Shown: positions 8,755-17,544, counted from the stretch's first letter. The stretch is DNA of 64,000 nt from Oscillospiraceae bacterium (GCA_015067945.1 SVLM01000006.1:22438-86437); one strand, 5' to 3'. The notes: generated by a model not told the origin, from the sequence alone. Numbers and translations: made by a program.

Positions 8755-9026
8755 ACAAAGGGGTGATACCAATGATCTGATACATCCCAGGTTCCTAATG
8801 AAAAAGTGGAACCGCCGCCGTTGCTTTCCTTAACTCCTGATAACATACAATCCTTCATAAACATCCAAATATGAATTCTTACAGGAGTAATTCAAATTTC
8901 GTCATGAAAGCAGACGGCGAATCTGCAGAAAGCGAGGTTAACCAATGATCGAACCCAAGAATTCAGCGAAATAACCCTTGACCATCACAGTGATTTCGGT
9001 GCTTGGTCAAGGGTTATTTCATTTTT
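8755..9026 (+). ncRNA. Structured-RNA candidate, copy 2 (about 270 nt)
   Basis: Preceded by TTGTAA (8720-8725), 17-nt spacer and TAAGAT (8743-8748). The transcript starts near ATAGACACAAAGGGGTGATACC and carries an internal echo, GGTGATACCAATGAT at the 5' side and GGTTAACCAATGAT at the 3' side (8934-8949). It ends in the terminator AAATAACCCTTGACC...GGTCAAGGGTTATTT. No open frame of note. It shares its ends with copy 1, so the two are probably one family; length is near that of raiA RNA, which is only a suggestion. Confidence 0.5.
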
Positions 9027-9037
9027 GGAGGAAGGGG

Positions 9038-9066
9038 TTGACAAATTGTGCCCACTGTTTTACAAT
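9038..9066 (+). promoter_or_regulatory. Promoter of the trpB T-box transcript
   Basis: TTGACA (9038-9043), 17-nt spacer, TACAAT (9061-9066). Confidence 0.8.
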
Positions 9067-9072
9067 GTGTGT

Positions 9073-9362
9073 AATTTCATAACAAAAACCGTTGAAGCGG
9101 GGATAAAGGCGATGCAAGCCATCACAGAGAGTCCGGATTTGCTGGGAGCCGGATATGAAGCACATTGTCAAATGGGCCGCTGAGGGCGTGGGGAAAAGGG
9201 GAAACCCTTAGTATACTGCGACGCGTGGGCATGCGTCAGTTGCCGGGAGTATGTTGGTACTCCGCAAAAGTGTGCGATGATTGTCGCAAACCAAGGTGGC
9301 ACCGCGGATAATGATTATTCGTCCTTGACAGAGCATAAGCTGCTGTCAGGGGCTTTTTGTTT
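9073..9362 (+). promoter_or_regulatory. T-box leader, tryptophan-type
   Basis: The 14-nt T-box AGGTGGCACCGCGG-type sequence sits at 9294-9307 and can form the antiterminator. It overlaps a competing terminator (stem around CCTTGACAG/CTGTCAGGGG, then TTTTTGTTTTT) just before trpB. Stem I at about 9125-9185 contains a TGG triplet (9173-9175) in the expected specifier position, matching tryptophan. Uncharged tRNA-Trp would be expected to switch the gene on. Confidence 0.88.
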
Positions 9363-9399
9363 TTGACAGTGCATCATACAATCCCAGGAGGTAAAGAAA

Positions 9400-10617
9400 A
9401 TGAAAATGAACGGCGTCGATTTTGAAACCTATTTCAAAAACTATCCGGATGAGAAGGGCTTCTACGGCAATTATGGCGGAGCCTATATTTCCGACGAGCT
9501 GCGTAAGGCCATGGAGGAGATCACCGAAAGCTATTTCACCATCTGCAAATCCCGCCGCTTTATTGCCGAGCTGCGACGGATTCGCAAGGAATTTCAGGGC
9601 CGTCCGACGCCCATTTCCTATCTGGAGCGTCTGTCCGGTACGCTGGGCAATGTACAGCTTTACGTCAAGCGTGAGGATTTGAATCATACCGGTGCCCATA
9701 AGCTGAACCACTGTATGGGCGAAGCCCTTTTGGCAAAGTACATGGGCAAGAAGAAGGTCATCGCTGAGACCGGTGCCGGTCAGCACGGTGTTGCTCTGGC
9801 CACCGCCGCGGCTTATTTCGGCTTGGAATGTGATATTTATATGGGTGCTGTGGATATTAAAAAGCAGGCTCCCAATGTAGCACGGATGAAGATCCTGGGT
9901 GCCAATGTGATTGAGGTCACCGAGGGCCTGGCAACCTTGAAAGAGGCTGTGGATGCCGCCTTTGCTGCCTACGCCCGGGAGTACAAGGACAGCATCTACT
10001 GTATCGGCAGTGTGGTGGGTCCCCATCCGTTCCCCATGATGGTCCGGGATTTCCAGAGCATCGTGGGCATCGAAGCCAGGGAGCAGTTTGTGGGCATGAC
10101 CGGCGAGCTGCCGGATGCGGTGGTTGCCTGCGTGGGTGGCGGCTCCAACTCCATGGGTATGTTCTCCGGCTTCCTCAATGACCCGGTGGACATCTACGGT
10201 GTGGAGCCCTTGGGTAGAGGCACCATGCTGGGTGATCATGCTGCCAGCCTGCAGTACGGCACCGAGGGCATCATGCACGGTTTCAACAGCATTATGCTCA
10301 AGGACGAAAACGGCGACCCCGCCCCGGTTTACTCTGTAGCCAGCGGTTTGGACTATCCCTCTTCCGGCCCTGAGCATGCATTCCTGCGGGATTCCGGTCG
10401 GGTCAAGTATGATGTTGTGGATGATGAAGCAGCTGTAGATGCATTCTTCAAGCTGTCCCGGCTGGAGGGCATCATCCCTGCCATCGAAAGCTCCCACGCC
10501 GTGGCCTACGCCATGCAGCTTGCCAAGAAGATGGGCAAGGGTTCGATCCTCATCTGCCTGTCCGGCCGTGGCGATAAGGACATGGACTATATCATCGAGC
10601 GTTACGGAATGCGTTAA
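9400..10617 (+). CDS. trpB: Tryptophan synthase beta chain
   Basis: 405 residues. Condenses indole with serine to tryptophan, using PLP. Key sites: PLP lysine in NHTGAHKLN (about K101), catalytic Glu in AETGAGQHG, phosphate loop GGGSNSMG and the C-terminal SGRGDKD. Length is normal for TrpB1. It stands alone, without trpA or other trp genes, so it may salvage indole or work with a TrpA encoded elsewhere. The start follows AGGAGGTAAAGAAA. Regulation is by the T-box. Confidence 0.95.
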   Translation: MKMNGVDFETYFKNYPDEKGFYGNYGGAYISDELRKAMEEITESYFTICKSRRFIAELRRIRKEFQGRPTPISYLERLSGTLGNVQLYVKREDLNHTGAHKLNHCMGEALLAKYMGKKKVIAETGAGQHGVALATAAAYFGLECDIYMGAVDIKKQAPNVARMKILGANVIEVTEGLATLKEAVDAAFAAYAREYKDSIYCIGSVVGPHPFPMMVRDFQSIVGIEAREQFVGMTGELPDAVVACVGGGSNSMGMFSGFLNDPVDIYGVEPLGRGTMLGDHAASLQYGTEGIMHGFNSIMLKDENGDPAPVYSVASGLDYPSSGPEHAFLRDSGRVKYDVVDDEAAVDAFFKLSRLEGIIPAIESSHAVAYAMQLAKKMGKGSILICLSGRGDKDMDYIIERYGMR

Positions 10618-10622
10618 TAAAG

Positions 10623-10650
10623 AATCCGGGGCATTGCCCCGGATCTTTTA
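10623..10650. terminator. Intrinsic terminator after trpB
   Basis: ATCCGGGGCATTGCCCCGGAT stem followed by CTTTTA. It lies between converging trpB and the LysM-CAP gene. Confidence 0.75.
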
Positions 10651-11259
10651 GTTAGCAATGAACATCTGCGTCCAATAATTGCCGCCGGACACATATCCGA
10701 CACCGATGTGGGTGTAGTTTACGTTCAGAATATTGGCCCTGTGGCCGGAGGAATTCATCCAACCGTTGACTACAGCTTGGGGCGTTGCGTAGCCACGGGC
10801 GATATTTTCACCTGCACTGCGGAAAGAGATACCAAAGTTTCGAATCATCTGAAAGGGTGTACCATATACAGGGCTGTTATGGGCGAAGTAATGGTTGTCC
10901 TTCATGTCCTGGGATTTGAAGCGTGCGACTCTGCCAAGTTCCCAGTTGTAGATAAGGGGCTTTAACCCGTTGTTCACGCGGATATCGTTGACCAAACGGA
11001 TGACCTCCTGTTCGAAGTCTGTGATACCGGAATCCCTGGTAGGAATGTTGATAACGTCCCCCGGATAAATCAGGTCATAATTCTTGATCTGTGGGTTGGC
11101 ATTTCTGATTTCGCTGAGGCCAACTTGATATTTGTTTGCGATTTTCCACAAACTGTCACCGGAAGAAACGGTGTGGGTCAGACCGGCAGCCAACACGTTG
11201 GTCAGCAGCACGGGAACGATCATAAAGGCACATAGTGCCAATGTAAACAGCTTTTTCAT
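10648..11259 (-). CDS. Secreted LysM-CAP (SCP-like) domain protein
   Basis: 203 residues. A signal peptide (about 1-25, KLFTLALCAFMIVPVLLTNVLAA) is followed by one LysM repeat (THTVSSGDSLWKIANKYQV to YPGDVINIP) that binds peptidoglycan. The rest is a CAP domain with HNSPVYGTPFQM, the conserved GENIARGY and GWMNSSGHRANILN motifs. Similar to SafA/YkwD-type spore or wall proteins. The start follows AGGAGGTTGTAGCAAA. A tiny Cys-rich peptide gene lies just upstream on the same strand. Confidence 0.9.
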   Translation of the reverse strand: MKKLFTLALCAFMIVPVLLTNVLAAGLTHTVSSGDSLWKIANKYQVGLSEIRNANPQIKNYDLIYPGDVINIPTRDSGITDFEQEVIRLVNDIRVNNGLKPLIYNWELGRVARFKSQDMKDNHYFAHNSPVYGTPFQMIRNFGISFRSAGENIARGYATPQAVVNGWMNSSGHRANILNVNYTHIGVGYVSGGNYWTQMFIAN

Positions 11260-11288
11260 TTTGCTACAACCTCCTAAAAAAATAATGA

Positions 11289-11313
11289 GCGATCCCGCAT
11301 GTTACGGGATCGC
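11289..11313 (-). terminator. Hairpin between the Cys-rich peptide and LysM-CAP genes
   Basis: GCGATCCCG-loop-CGGGATCGC with a T-run several nt later on the minus strand. Possibly a partial terminator or processing site. Confidence 0.4.
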
Positions 11314-11326
11314 CGGTTACTGCATA

Positions 11327-11416
11327 TTAGCAGCCGAAACCGCACAACTGGCACAGAAGCTGCCAGATAGAGCTGCAATCAAAGTTACAGTCAGAGTTGC
11401 AATTAAAAATAAACAT
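11327..11416 (-). CDS. 29-residue Cys-rich peptide
   Basis: Read directly: ATG at 11416 preceded by AGGAGG with 8-nt spacing, stop TAA at 11327-11329. The peptide has six cysteines (positions 6, 10, 14, 22, 25, 29) and ends in GFGC. Its first half is a CNSDC-NFDC pattern and its second half has LLCQLCGFGC. I recognise no family. It could be a small metal-binding or wall-associated peptide, or a ribosomal peptide precursor, but no maturase is adjacent. A hairpin (11289-11313) separates it from the LysM-CAP gene. Confidence 0.5.
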   Translation of the reverse strand: MFIFNCNSDCNFDCSSIWQLLCQLCGFGC

Positions 11417-11512
11417 TTTGCGAACCTCCTGTTGTTATTTGTCTCGCGAGGACAGGAGGATTGTAACCGATTTGTAACCTTTTATCAAGCTGTAAATATT
11501 GGCAACGATTAT

Positions 11513-12499
11513 TTAGGACTGGATTTCATTCTGAATAAGAAACGGTTCGGCCTTTAGCAGAGGGTAACTAACCAAATCTCTGCCATCCAAATCCTCCCGG
11601 TGCATATCCACACCGACGATCCGGCTGTTTTCGTAGGTGGTGTAGTAGTAGACCCCCGCATCTGTGTCGCAGCAGGAGGTGTATTGAGTCACCTCGTAGC
11701 TGCCGTCGGACAATCGGCAGCACCCCCGAATCTGTGCAACCGTTCCCAAAATGTGGAAAAACTGATGCACGCTTTCCGCTTCCGATTCTCCGGAAACGGA
11801 ATTTAGTTTTCCAAAAGCTGCCCGGACAAACCGGGACCGGGAGGAAAGATCCCCCGGCAAACCAATTGCCCCCATTCCACGGCTATATTGCCGCAAATCG
11901 AGGGTTGGACAAAACCGATTTTCCGGTTCTTCGGCACTTAATTGCATAAAGTCATTCAAATGGAACAAATGCTCCGGAAAGGTGGGGCTGTTGGTCAGCA
12001 CTCCCAGAGGGTTGTCATAAATGTGCAGCCCATCTGCAGTAGCCTCTACCGTCACTGCCCCGGTGCGGTCTGCAATGATCCAGTGCAGGCTGGCCGACGG
12101 CAGGGCATCAGAAAAAGCGTCATCCGTCAAATTGAGCCTGCCCAGCAAGGACTTTGCTTGTTGCAAATCCTCACATTGCCCCAATACCCAGGGAATAAAT
12201 TCGAACACCGCCACATTGTCCTTGTTAGCCTGCGGTTTTCCGAAGGCCGCAAAACCTACAAAATTCAAACCCGCCATGGCAAGTCCGTGTTCATTCATGG
12301 CATCGTAGTACAGCGGATACCCTTTCGCTACATGAGCCATGCCCAGCATGGCAAAATGCCCCCTGCTTTCCGGCAAATGCCGATAGGGCAGGGGAAACCG
12401 TCTGGGCGTAAAAACCACGGACTCCCCGTAATGCACTTCGTAGTCCAAGGTTCGTCCAAAATAAAAATGCCCGTTTTGATAAGTCACAGCGGTACACAT
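11513..12499 (-). CDS. Choloylglycine hydrolase family (bile salt hydrolase-like)
   Basis: 328 residues starting at MCTAVTYQNG (12499). An upstream in-frame extension was rejected because catalytic Cys2 must become the N-terminus after removal of Met. The conserved Ntn-hydrolase set is present: C2, R16 and D19 (FGRTLDY), N79 (AGLNF), N170 (LTNSPTF) and R223 (SSRSRFVR). The family deconjugates bile salts or opens penicillin V; GLNF and the overall pattern favour a bile salt hydrolase. No signal peptide, so cytoplasmic. Transcribed divergently from a MATE exporter with a 95-bp gap. Confidence 0.85.
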   Translation of the reverse strand: MCTAVTYQNGHFYFGRTLDYEVHYGESVVFTPRRFPLPYRHLPESRGHFAMLGMAHVAKGYPLYYDAMNEHGLAMAGLNFVGFAAFGKPQANKDNVAVFEFIPWVLGQCEDLQQAKSLLGRLNLTDDAFSDALPSASLHWIIADRTGAVTVEATADGLHIYDNPLGVLTNSPTFPEHLFHLNDFMQLSAEEPENRFCPTLDLRQYSRGMGAIGLPGDLSSRSRFVRAAFGKLNSVSGESEAESVHQFFHILGTVAQIRGCCRLSDGSYEVTQYTSCCDTDAGVYYYTTYENSRIVGVDMHREDLDGRDLVSYPLLKAEPFLIQNEIQS

Positions 12500-12594
12500 T
12501 GCCATCGCTCCTTTTGGGATAGTGTCTTCCAAAACTTGCAAACTATGCAGCGATATGCTAGAATGAGAAAAATTCAAAAAAAGTTGGTACGTAA

Positions 12595-13926
12595 ATGAAA
12601 ATTCCACTTTCTGACCATTTTTCCTACCGCAAGCTGCTGCGATTTACCATGCCGTCGATCATGATGATGATCTTCATCTCCATCTATGGCGTGGTGGATG
12701 GCTTGTTTGTGTCTAATTACGCAGGCAAGGCATCTTTGACCGCCATCAATTTGGTCATGCCCTATATCATGATGTTCGGCAGCTTCGGCTTTATGCTGGG
12801 CACCGGCGGCACGGCACTGATTTCCAAAACTTTGGGAATGGGCGATTCGGAAAAAGCCAATGAAATATTTTCCATGCTTGCGGTGGTTTGTGTCATTGCC
12901 GGTGTTCTGCTGACGGCGGTAGCCATGCTCCTGCTCCGCCCGGTGGTGACTCTGCTGGGTGCGGAGGGGGAAATTCTGGAAAACTCCATGCACTATGGCA
13001 TGATCGTTCTGCCGGCCACCACCGCCTATATTCTGCAGTTTTCCTTCCAGAGTTTTTGCGTTACAGCGGAAAAATCCAATTTGTCTCTGACCATGACCGT
13101 CGTCTCCGGACTTTGCAATATTGCTTTGGATTTCTTATTTGTTGCGATCCTTGGATGGGGACTGCGTGGTGCGGCCGCCGCCACTGCTATTTCTCAGTTC
13201 ATAGGTGCAGTGATCCCGCTGGTCTACTTCTCCCGCAAAAATCCCAGCCTGCTGCGGCTGAGAAAATTCCGCTTCGACGGCAAAGCACTGCTCCGAGCCT
13301 TTACCAATGGCTCTTCTGAGCTGATGAGCAATCTGTCGATGAACATTGTGGCCATGCTCTATAATCTGCAGCTGATGCGTTATGCCGGTGAGGATGGTGT
13401 GGCGGCCTACGGAGTCATCATGTATGTAAATTTGGTGTTTATGGCCACCTTCATAGGCTTTTCCATCGGAACAGCACCCTTGTTTGGCTATAACCACGGT
13501 GCGAATAACGAATCGGAGCTGAAAAATCTGTTCCGAAAAAGTATAACGGTGCTGGCGGCTGCGGCGGTGGTCATGGCAACCTCTGCCATCCTGCTGTCGG
13601 GCACCCTGGCACGGCTGTTCGTCGGCTACGATGAGCACCTGATGACCATGACGGTTCAGGGCTTTATGATCTATGCCTGCTCGTTCCTGTTCAGCGGCTT
13701 TAATATGTTCGGCAGTGCCATGTTTACCGCCTTTAATAACGGACTGATTTCCGCTGTGATCTCCTTTGTGAGAACGCTGATCTGTCAAATCGCTGCGGTG
13801 CTGCTGTTGCCCTTGATCTTCGGCTTGGAAGGTATCTGGATGTCCATCGTAGTGGCGGAATTTACCGCCGTACTGCTGACGACCTGCTGCTTCGTGAAAT
13901 TCCGCAAACGCTACCATTACGCATAA
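12595..13926 (+). CDS. MATE family efflux transporter
   Basis: 443 residues with twelve hydrophobic segments in two six-helix halves, as in MATE multidrug or Na+/H+ antiporters (NorM/MepA-like). The first helix holds MPSIMMMIFISIYGVVDGLFV, typical of the family. Diverges from the bile salt hydrolase gene, so the pair may share a control region; a link to bile or drug efflux is inference. Confidence 0.9.
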   Translation: MKIPLSDHFSYRKLLRFTMPSIMMMIFISIYGVVDGLFVSNYAGKASLTAINLVMPYIMMFGSFGFMLGTGGTALISKTLGMGDSEKANEIFSMLAVVCVIAGVLLTAVAMLLLRPVVTLLGAEGEILENSMHYGMIVLPATTAYILQFSFQSFCVTAEKSNLSLTMTVVSGLCNIALDFLFVAILGWGLRGAAAATAISQFIGAVIPLVYFSRKNPSLLRLRKFRFDGKALLRAFTNGSSELMSNLSMNIVAMLYNLQLMRYAGEDGVAAYGVIMYVNLVFMATFIGFSIGTAPLFGYNHGANNESELKNLFRKSITVLAAAAVVMATSAILLSGTLARLFVGYDEHLMTMTVQGFMIYACSFLFSGFNMFGSAMFTAFNNGLISAVISFVRTLICQIAAVLLLPLIFGLEGIWMSIVVAEFTAVLLTTCCFVKFRKRYHYA

Positions 13927-13931
13927 AAGCA

Positions 13932-14167
13932 GGGGCGGCTTGCCGCCCGAAAAGCATTCCCCTTTGGGGAAGGTGGCCGAGCGAACGCGAGGTCGGATGA
14001 GATTTGTTGTCGTTGGCTCCCCCCTCCGGGGGAACTGGCAAAAATTGCAGATTTTTGCATGAGAGGGCTTTGTCATCCTGAGCGTAGGGCGAATGCCCGG
14101 AGTCGAAGAATCCGTTCTCCGAAGAAGCAGTCATTGCGAGGCGGCTTTGCCGCCGTGGCAATCCCTA
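13932..14167. repeat. Mosaic of intergenic palindromic repeats
   Basis: No gene seen. The stretch is a chain of dyads: GGCGGCTTGCCGCC, CCCCTTTGGGG, CTCCCCCCTCCGGGGGAA, a TCATCCTGAGCG...CGAAGAATC unit (about 14073-14113) and an ATTGCGAGGCGGC...GCCGTGGCAATCC unit (about 14130-14165). The last two match widely distributed bacterial intergenic palindromes. Confidence 0.7.
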
Positions 14168-14175
14168 AATAACAC

Positions 14176-14207
14176 CACCGCCCCGGAACAGCCGTTCCGG
14201 GGCGGTG
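14176..14207. terminator. Strong hairpin between MATE and esterase genes
   Basis: CACCGCCCCGGAAC-loop-GTTCCGGGGCGGTG, 14-bp stem, at the convergent ends of two genes. Confidence 0.75.
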
Positions 14208-14229
14208 TATCTAAGTGCCAATTATCAAA

Positions 14230-14973
14230 TCACGTTCTCGATTCGATAAAACTATGGATCAGTTTTCCAAATACGCTGTCACCCTTTTCGTCCTGGGCGT
14301 TCACATAGGCACAATGGGTGCCGTGCATAACGGTCAGCGTCACATTGCCGCCACAACCAAAATGCTTCAGGGTCGAAATCAGCAGCATAGTTTGTTCGTA
14401 CCGATTTTGCATATCATTATCCGACACGATAATCAACATCGACGGATAACTGTGTTTTCCGTCAATGTGGTAAAGCGGTGCGGCTTCATCAATAATCACC
14501 CGACGCGAATCCAAACCACGCTCTTTCAAAACATTATAATGACAGGTGGGCTGCCCGGCGTCATGAATGAATCCGGATACATCAGCAGGGGACAGGCCAT
14601 GCTTGGCAAGCAGTCTTTCGTCAAAGCAGAGCATCTGGGAAATATAGGCGCCGGCAGAGCTGCCGCCGATGTAGATGCCGTTAGCAGAGCCGTATTGACT
14701 GATGTTTTGAAATACCCAGGCTGTAACGGCTGCAGCATCCTGGAGAAAATCGGGGTATTTGGCATTGGGGTACATCCGGTAATCTGCACTGATAACGGCA
14801 ATGCCCCGATCAGTCAAGTATTCTGCAAAGGGCTTGCACGCAGTTTTGTCTCCGGTCGTCAGGCCGCCGCCATGGAAATAAAGGAATACAGGGAAATGCT
14901 CACACTCCGGTAAATGAATATCCAGACATTGACCGGATTTCCGGCAGTAGCAAATGTTTGAATAAGATTGCAT
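14230..14973 (-). CDS. HSL-type alpha/beta hydrolase (esterase)
   Basis: 247 residues, no signal peptide. The oxyanion motif FHGGGLTTGDK, nucleophile elbow IGGSSAGAY, acid in VSDNDMQ and His in HGTHCAY define a hormone-sensitive-lipase-type carboxylesterase. Substrate unknown. Single gene after a terminator on its 3' side. Confidence 0.85.
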   Translation of the reverse strand: MQSYSNICYCRKSGQCLDIHLPECEHFPVFLYFHGGGLTTGDKTACKPFAEYLTDRGIAVISADYRMYPNAKYPDFLQDAAAVTAWVFQNISQYGSANGIYIGGSSAGAYISQMLCFDERLLAKHGLSPADVSGFIHDAGQPTCHYNVLKERGLDSRRVIIDEAAPLYHIDGKHSYPSMLIIVSDNDMQNRYEQTMLLISTLKHFGCGGNVTLTVMHGTHCAYVNAQDEKGDSVFGKLIHSFIESRT

Positions 14974-15123
14974 ATTTCTACCTCCGTTTGCAGGATATGT
15001 AAGAAAATTAAACTGCGGTAAATGGGGCTTGTCAATGCAGAAATACCGGGGGTTGCGATTGGATGCTCCAAGTGTAAAGAGCCGTTTTCGTTGCAGGTTC
15101 TTCAGCCTACTCGAAAAGTATAG

Positions 15124-15891
15124 TTATTCATTTACGGTTTGATCTTCAAAAAGGATTAGTGGATTGGCTTTGAATTGAAGCATATTAGCAGTGTCAGCAC
15201 CGTTATCTCCGCCCTTCCGTTGCAATGTGATTGTGCCCAAGCGGATGTTGCCCTGCTTAGTGAATACCACTTGGCAATCGCCGGCATAAATGGAAATGGC
15301 TTCGTTAACGGCTATCAATTTCCAGTTATATGTGTCTTCGTAGCTTTGGATGATTAACGACCATTCAGCCGCAAATCTGCCCCTGCCACGGATAACATCA
15401 CTTATGATCATAATGAGGTTTTTTTGGAAAAACCTATGCAACAAAGCTTGTTCGTCGGGTGTGAATTCGTCAACGAACATTCTTTTGGGATTTCTGCTGT
15501 TTGGGCGTGGTGGAAGCTCGCCATCATATAATTTCAGTAAGTTTGCTACCTTAGGAACAATATGCCAATTTGGAATATAATAATCAACCTTGCGTTTTTC
15601 GACTTGGTTATAGCCCTTGTCCTTAGATGAAACCAACTTGACTTGTATGTTTTCGACGGTTTCTAAATGCTTCTTTTTGATGTATATTCTTATAACAACA
15701 TTAATATCGGATTTATAGCCCTTTTGGCCTATTTTCTCAGCATGTACATATTCTATCTCGTTAAGATTATACATCATTATTTTAAGCCATTGCTGAGCGT
15801 CAATATCGTTTTTCCAATTGTTAAACTTATCGGCAACGCTCTGCTCATTTTCAAAACCACCTTTGGCGATTTGAGATCCCGTCATAGCCAT
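15124..15891 (-). CDS. Type II restriction endonuclease (probable)
   Basis: 255 residues overlapping the start of its partner, a cytosine-C5 methyltransferase, by 10 nt. A PD-(D/E)XK-like core is visible: KSDINVVIRIYIKK followed by ENIQVKLVS (D...QVK). The function is inferred mainly from pairing. Resemblance to HpaII/NgoPII-type enzymes is a guess. The gene is more AT-rich than its neighbours, as expected for an acquired cassette. Start ATG 15891 lies within the last codons of the methyltransferase gene. Confidence 0.72.
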   Translation of the reverse strand: MAMTGSQIAKGGFENEQSVADKFNNWKNDIDAQQWLKIMMYNLNEIEYVHAEKIGQKGYKSDINVVIRIYIKKKHLETVENIQVKLVSSKDKGYNQVEKRKVDYYIPNWHIVPKVANLLKLYDGELPPRPNSRNPKRMFVDEFTPDEQALLHRFFQKNLIMIISDVIRGRGRFAAEWSLIIQSYEDTYNWKLIAVNEAISIYAGDCQVVFTKQGNIRLGTITLQRKGGDNGADTANMLQFKANPLILFEDQTVNE

Positions 15892-16865
15892 TTCATCACG
15901 TCCTTGTTGTTCGTAATTTGAAGAACAATCTGTTGCAGAAGATCAACAACAACAGAGTTTCCAAACTGCTTATATGCAACAGTATCTTTATCCGCTATTA
16001 TAAAACTGTCGGGAAAACCTTGCATTCTTGCACACTCTCGAGGCGAGAGCCGTCTAATTTTGCCGTCAATTCTATAAAGACCGGTTTTTGCTCCCACACC
16101 ACCGCCATATGCTGAAAGTGTGATGCCTTTTCCTTTGGGGCTGTATATTCTTTCGCCTTGACCGCCCTTGTTTACAATGCCAATACGAATAGGTTTTGTT
16201 TCACAGATCAATTCTGCATCGTCTTTGTGTATGACGATGTCATTTCGGTTAATAATGTATTCTTCTGCATCCTCTGCACAAACAATATCTTTAACATACT
16301 TATGCTTTTGTGTAGGGGAAGGGAATTCGAAGTTTGAAATACCCATATCTTTCCTAAAGCAAACTATGTATATTCTTTTTCTGCTTTGCGGAGAACCATA
16401 TTCTGCTGAATCTAAGACCTTATAATACACATCATAGCCGATAGAATTCAAAGTGTTTGTAATTACTGTAAGAGTATTACCGTTGTTGTGTACCTCTAAA
16501 TTCTTTACATTTTCCAAAAAGAGGATTTTGGGCTGTTTCTCTTTTGCGATGCGAGCAACGTCAAAGAATAGCGTTCCTCTGCTATCATTAAAGCCTTTTT
16601 GGTTTCCGCTTATACTAAACGCTTGACAAGGAAACCCGGCACACAAAATATCGTGTTCAGGGATAGTCTTTTCATCAATTTTGGTAATATCACCTTGAGG
16701 AACTAAACCAAAGTTTTTAGAATATACGTCCGCGGCATCCTTATCCCATTCGGAAGCAAAAACAATCTCTGCTCCAAAACTAGACAGTGCAAGGTGAAAA
16801 CCACCTATTCCTGAAAATAAGTCAATTACTTTTATGCCATTTAACACTTTATCAACGTTTAACAT
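15882..16865 (-). CDS. DNA (cytosine-5) methyltransferase
   Basis: 327 residues with the ordered motifs of C5 methyltransferases: I VIDLFSGIGGFHLAL, IV AGFPCQAFSISG (catalytic Cys80), VI FLENVKNL, VIII SRKRIYIVCF, and IX/X RRLSPRECARMQGFP with QFGNSVVVDLLQQ. The target-recognition region is short, typical of monospecific restriction partners. AT-rich. Start at MLNVDK (16865) is preferred over a short upstream extension (SD GAGGAAGAAAC). It forms a two-gene restriction-modification island beside tRNA-Pro(GGG). Confidence 0.93.
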   Translation of the reverse strand: MLNVDKVLNGIKVIDLFSGIGGFHLALSSFGAEIVFASEWDKDAADVYSKNFGLVPQGDITKIDEKTIPEHDILCAGFPCQAFSISGNQKGFNDSRGTLFFDVARIAKEKQPKILFLENVKNLEVHNNGNTLTVITNTLNSIGYDVYYKVLDSAEYGSPQSRKRIYIVCFRKDMGISNFEFPSPTQKHKYVKDIVCAEDAEEYIINRNDIVIHKDDAELICETKPIRIGIVNKGGQGERIYSPKGKGITLSAYGGGVGAKTGLYRIDGKIRRLSPRECARMQGFPDSFIIADKDTVAYKQFGNSVVVDLLQQIVLQITNNKDVMKWL

Positions 16866-16977
16866 TGTTTCTTCCTCCAAGTGTATAAAACGTCAATTTA
16901 TTATATTAAAAAGAAGAGATTATTTCAAGTGTTTAATGAAAACAAAGTACAAGAGCGTAGAAAGTGGTAGAAAGTTC

Positions 16978-17104
16978 CAAGTGTCGAGATTCGTTTGCGT
17001 TGCCGTTCGGGAATGAACGGCAACTAAGGTAGCCACCAGTTTTTGAACTGGTGGCAGCCATGTGCCACCGGCACATGGCGATTTAGATGATTCGAATCTC
17101 TCCA
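16978..17104. repeat. tRNA-3'-end-flanked hairpin repeat, copy A
   Basis: Bounded by GTGTCGAGATTCGTTTGCGTTG (inverted tRNA-Pro 3'-end-like) on the left and GATTCGAATCTCTCCACCA on the right. Between them are three perfect dyads: GTTGCCGTTC/GAACGGCAAC, CCACCAG/CTGGTGG and GCCATGTGCC/GGCACATGGC. A related element in inverse orientation spans 62650-62852. Confidence 0.6.
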
Positions 17105-17115
17105 CCATGGAAAAG

Positions 17116-17153
17116 AAAAAGACTGAAAGAGCAGATGCTCTTCCAGTCTTTTT
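17116..17153 (-). terminator. Terminator after tRNA-Pro(GGG)
   Basis: AAAAAGACTG...CAGTCTTTTT stem with inner GAGCA/TGCTC pairing, directly downstream of the tRNA on the minus strand. Confidence 0.8.
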
Positions 17154-17230
17154 GGTCCGAGTGTCGAGATTCGAACTCGAGGCCTCTTGAACCCCATTCA
17201 AGCGCGATACCAAACTTCGCCACACCCGGA
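17153..17230 (-). tRNA. tRNA-Pro(GGG)
   Basis: Cloverleaf read on the minus strand: acceptor TCCGGGT/ACTCGGA, D-arm around GGCGAAGTTTGGTATCGC, anticodon stem CTTGA/TCAAG with loop ATGGGGT (anticodon GGG), T-arm TCGAG-TTCGAAT-CTCGA and encoded CCA. Confidence 0.95.
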
Positions 17231-17315
17231 TATGCTTGCGTTTTCTTAACGCCACAGTATATTAGCACACCTTGACGAAAAATGCAAGCATTATTTTCAC
17301 TTTTTTCAAAAAATT

Positions 17316-17534
17316 TTATTCACTGATGTTGGCCTTGATGACCTTGCCGATATTCCACAGCATGGCGACCTTCTCTTCAGCGATCCGTTTCTGCTCCTCG
17401 CCCTCATATTCCACGTATACGGTGTGGCTGCCGCAGTCGGCACATTCCACCTGAACGCTCCAGCCGCCTTCGTGGATCAGCATGCCGTTTCCACGGCAGC
17501 AGGGGCACTCTTCCAGCTCGATGATCTTATCCAT
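17316..17534 (-). CDS. Small zinc-ribbon protein (Lar-like)
   Basis: 72 residues. CPCCRGNG and CADCG form a four-Cys zinc ribbon spaced about 20 residues apart, and a conserved Trp follows (AMLWNIG), the pattern of Lar-type restriction-alleviation and related phage zinc ribbons. The ATG at 17534 follows AAGGAGTCAATT. Function unknown; it lies 10 bp downstream of the DUF2344 gene. Confidence 0.65.
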   Translation of the reverse strand: MDKIIELEECPCCRGNGMLIHEGGWSVQVECADCGSHTVYVEYEGEEQKRIAEEKVAMLWNIGKVIKANISE

Positions 17535-17544
17535 AATTGACTCC

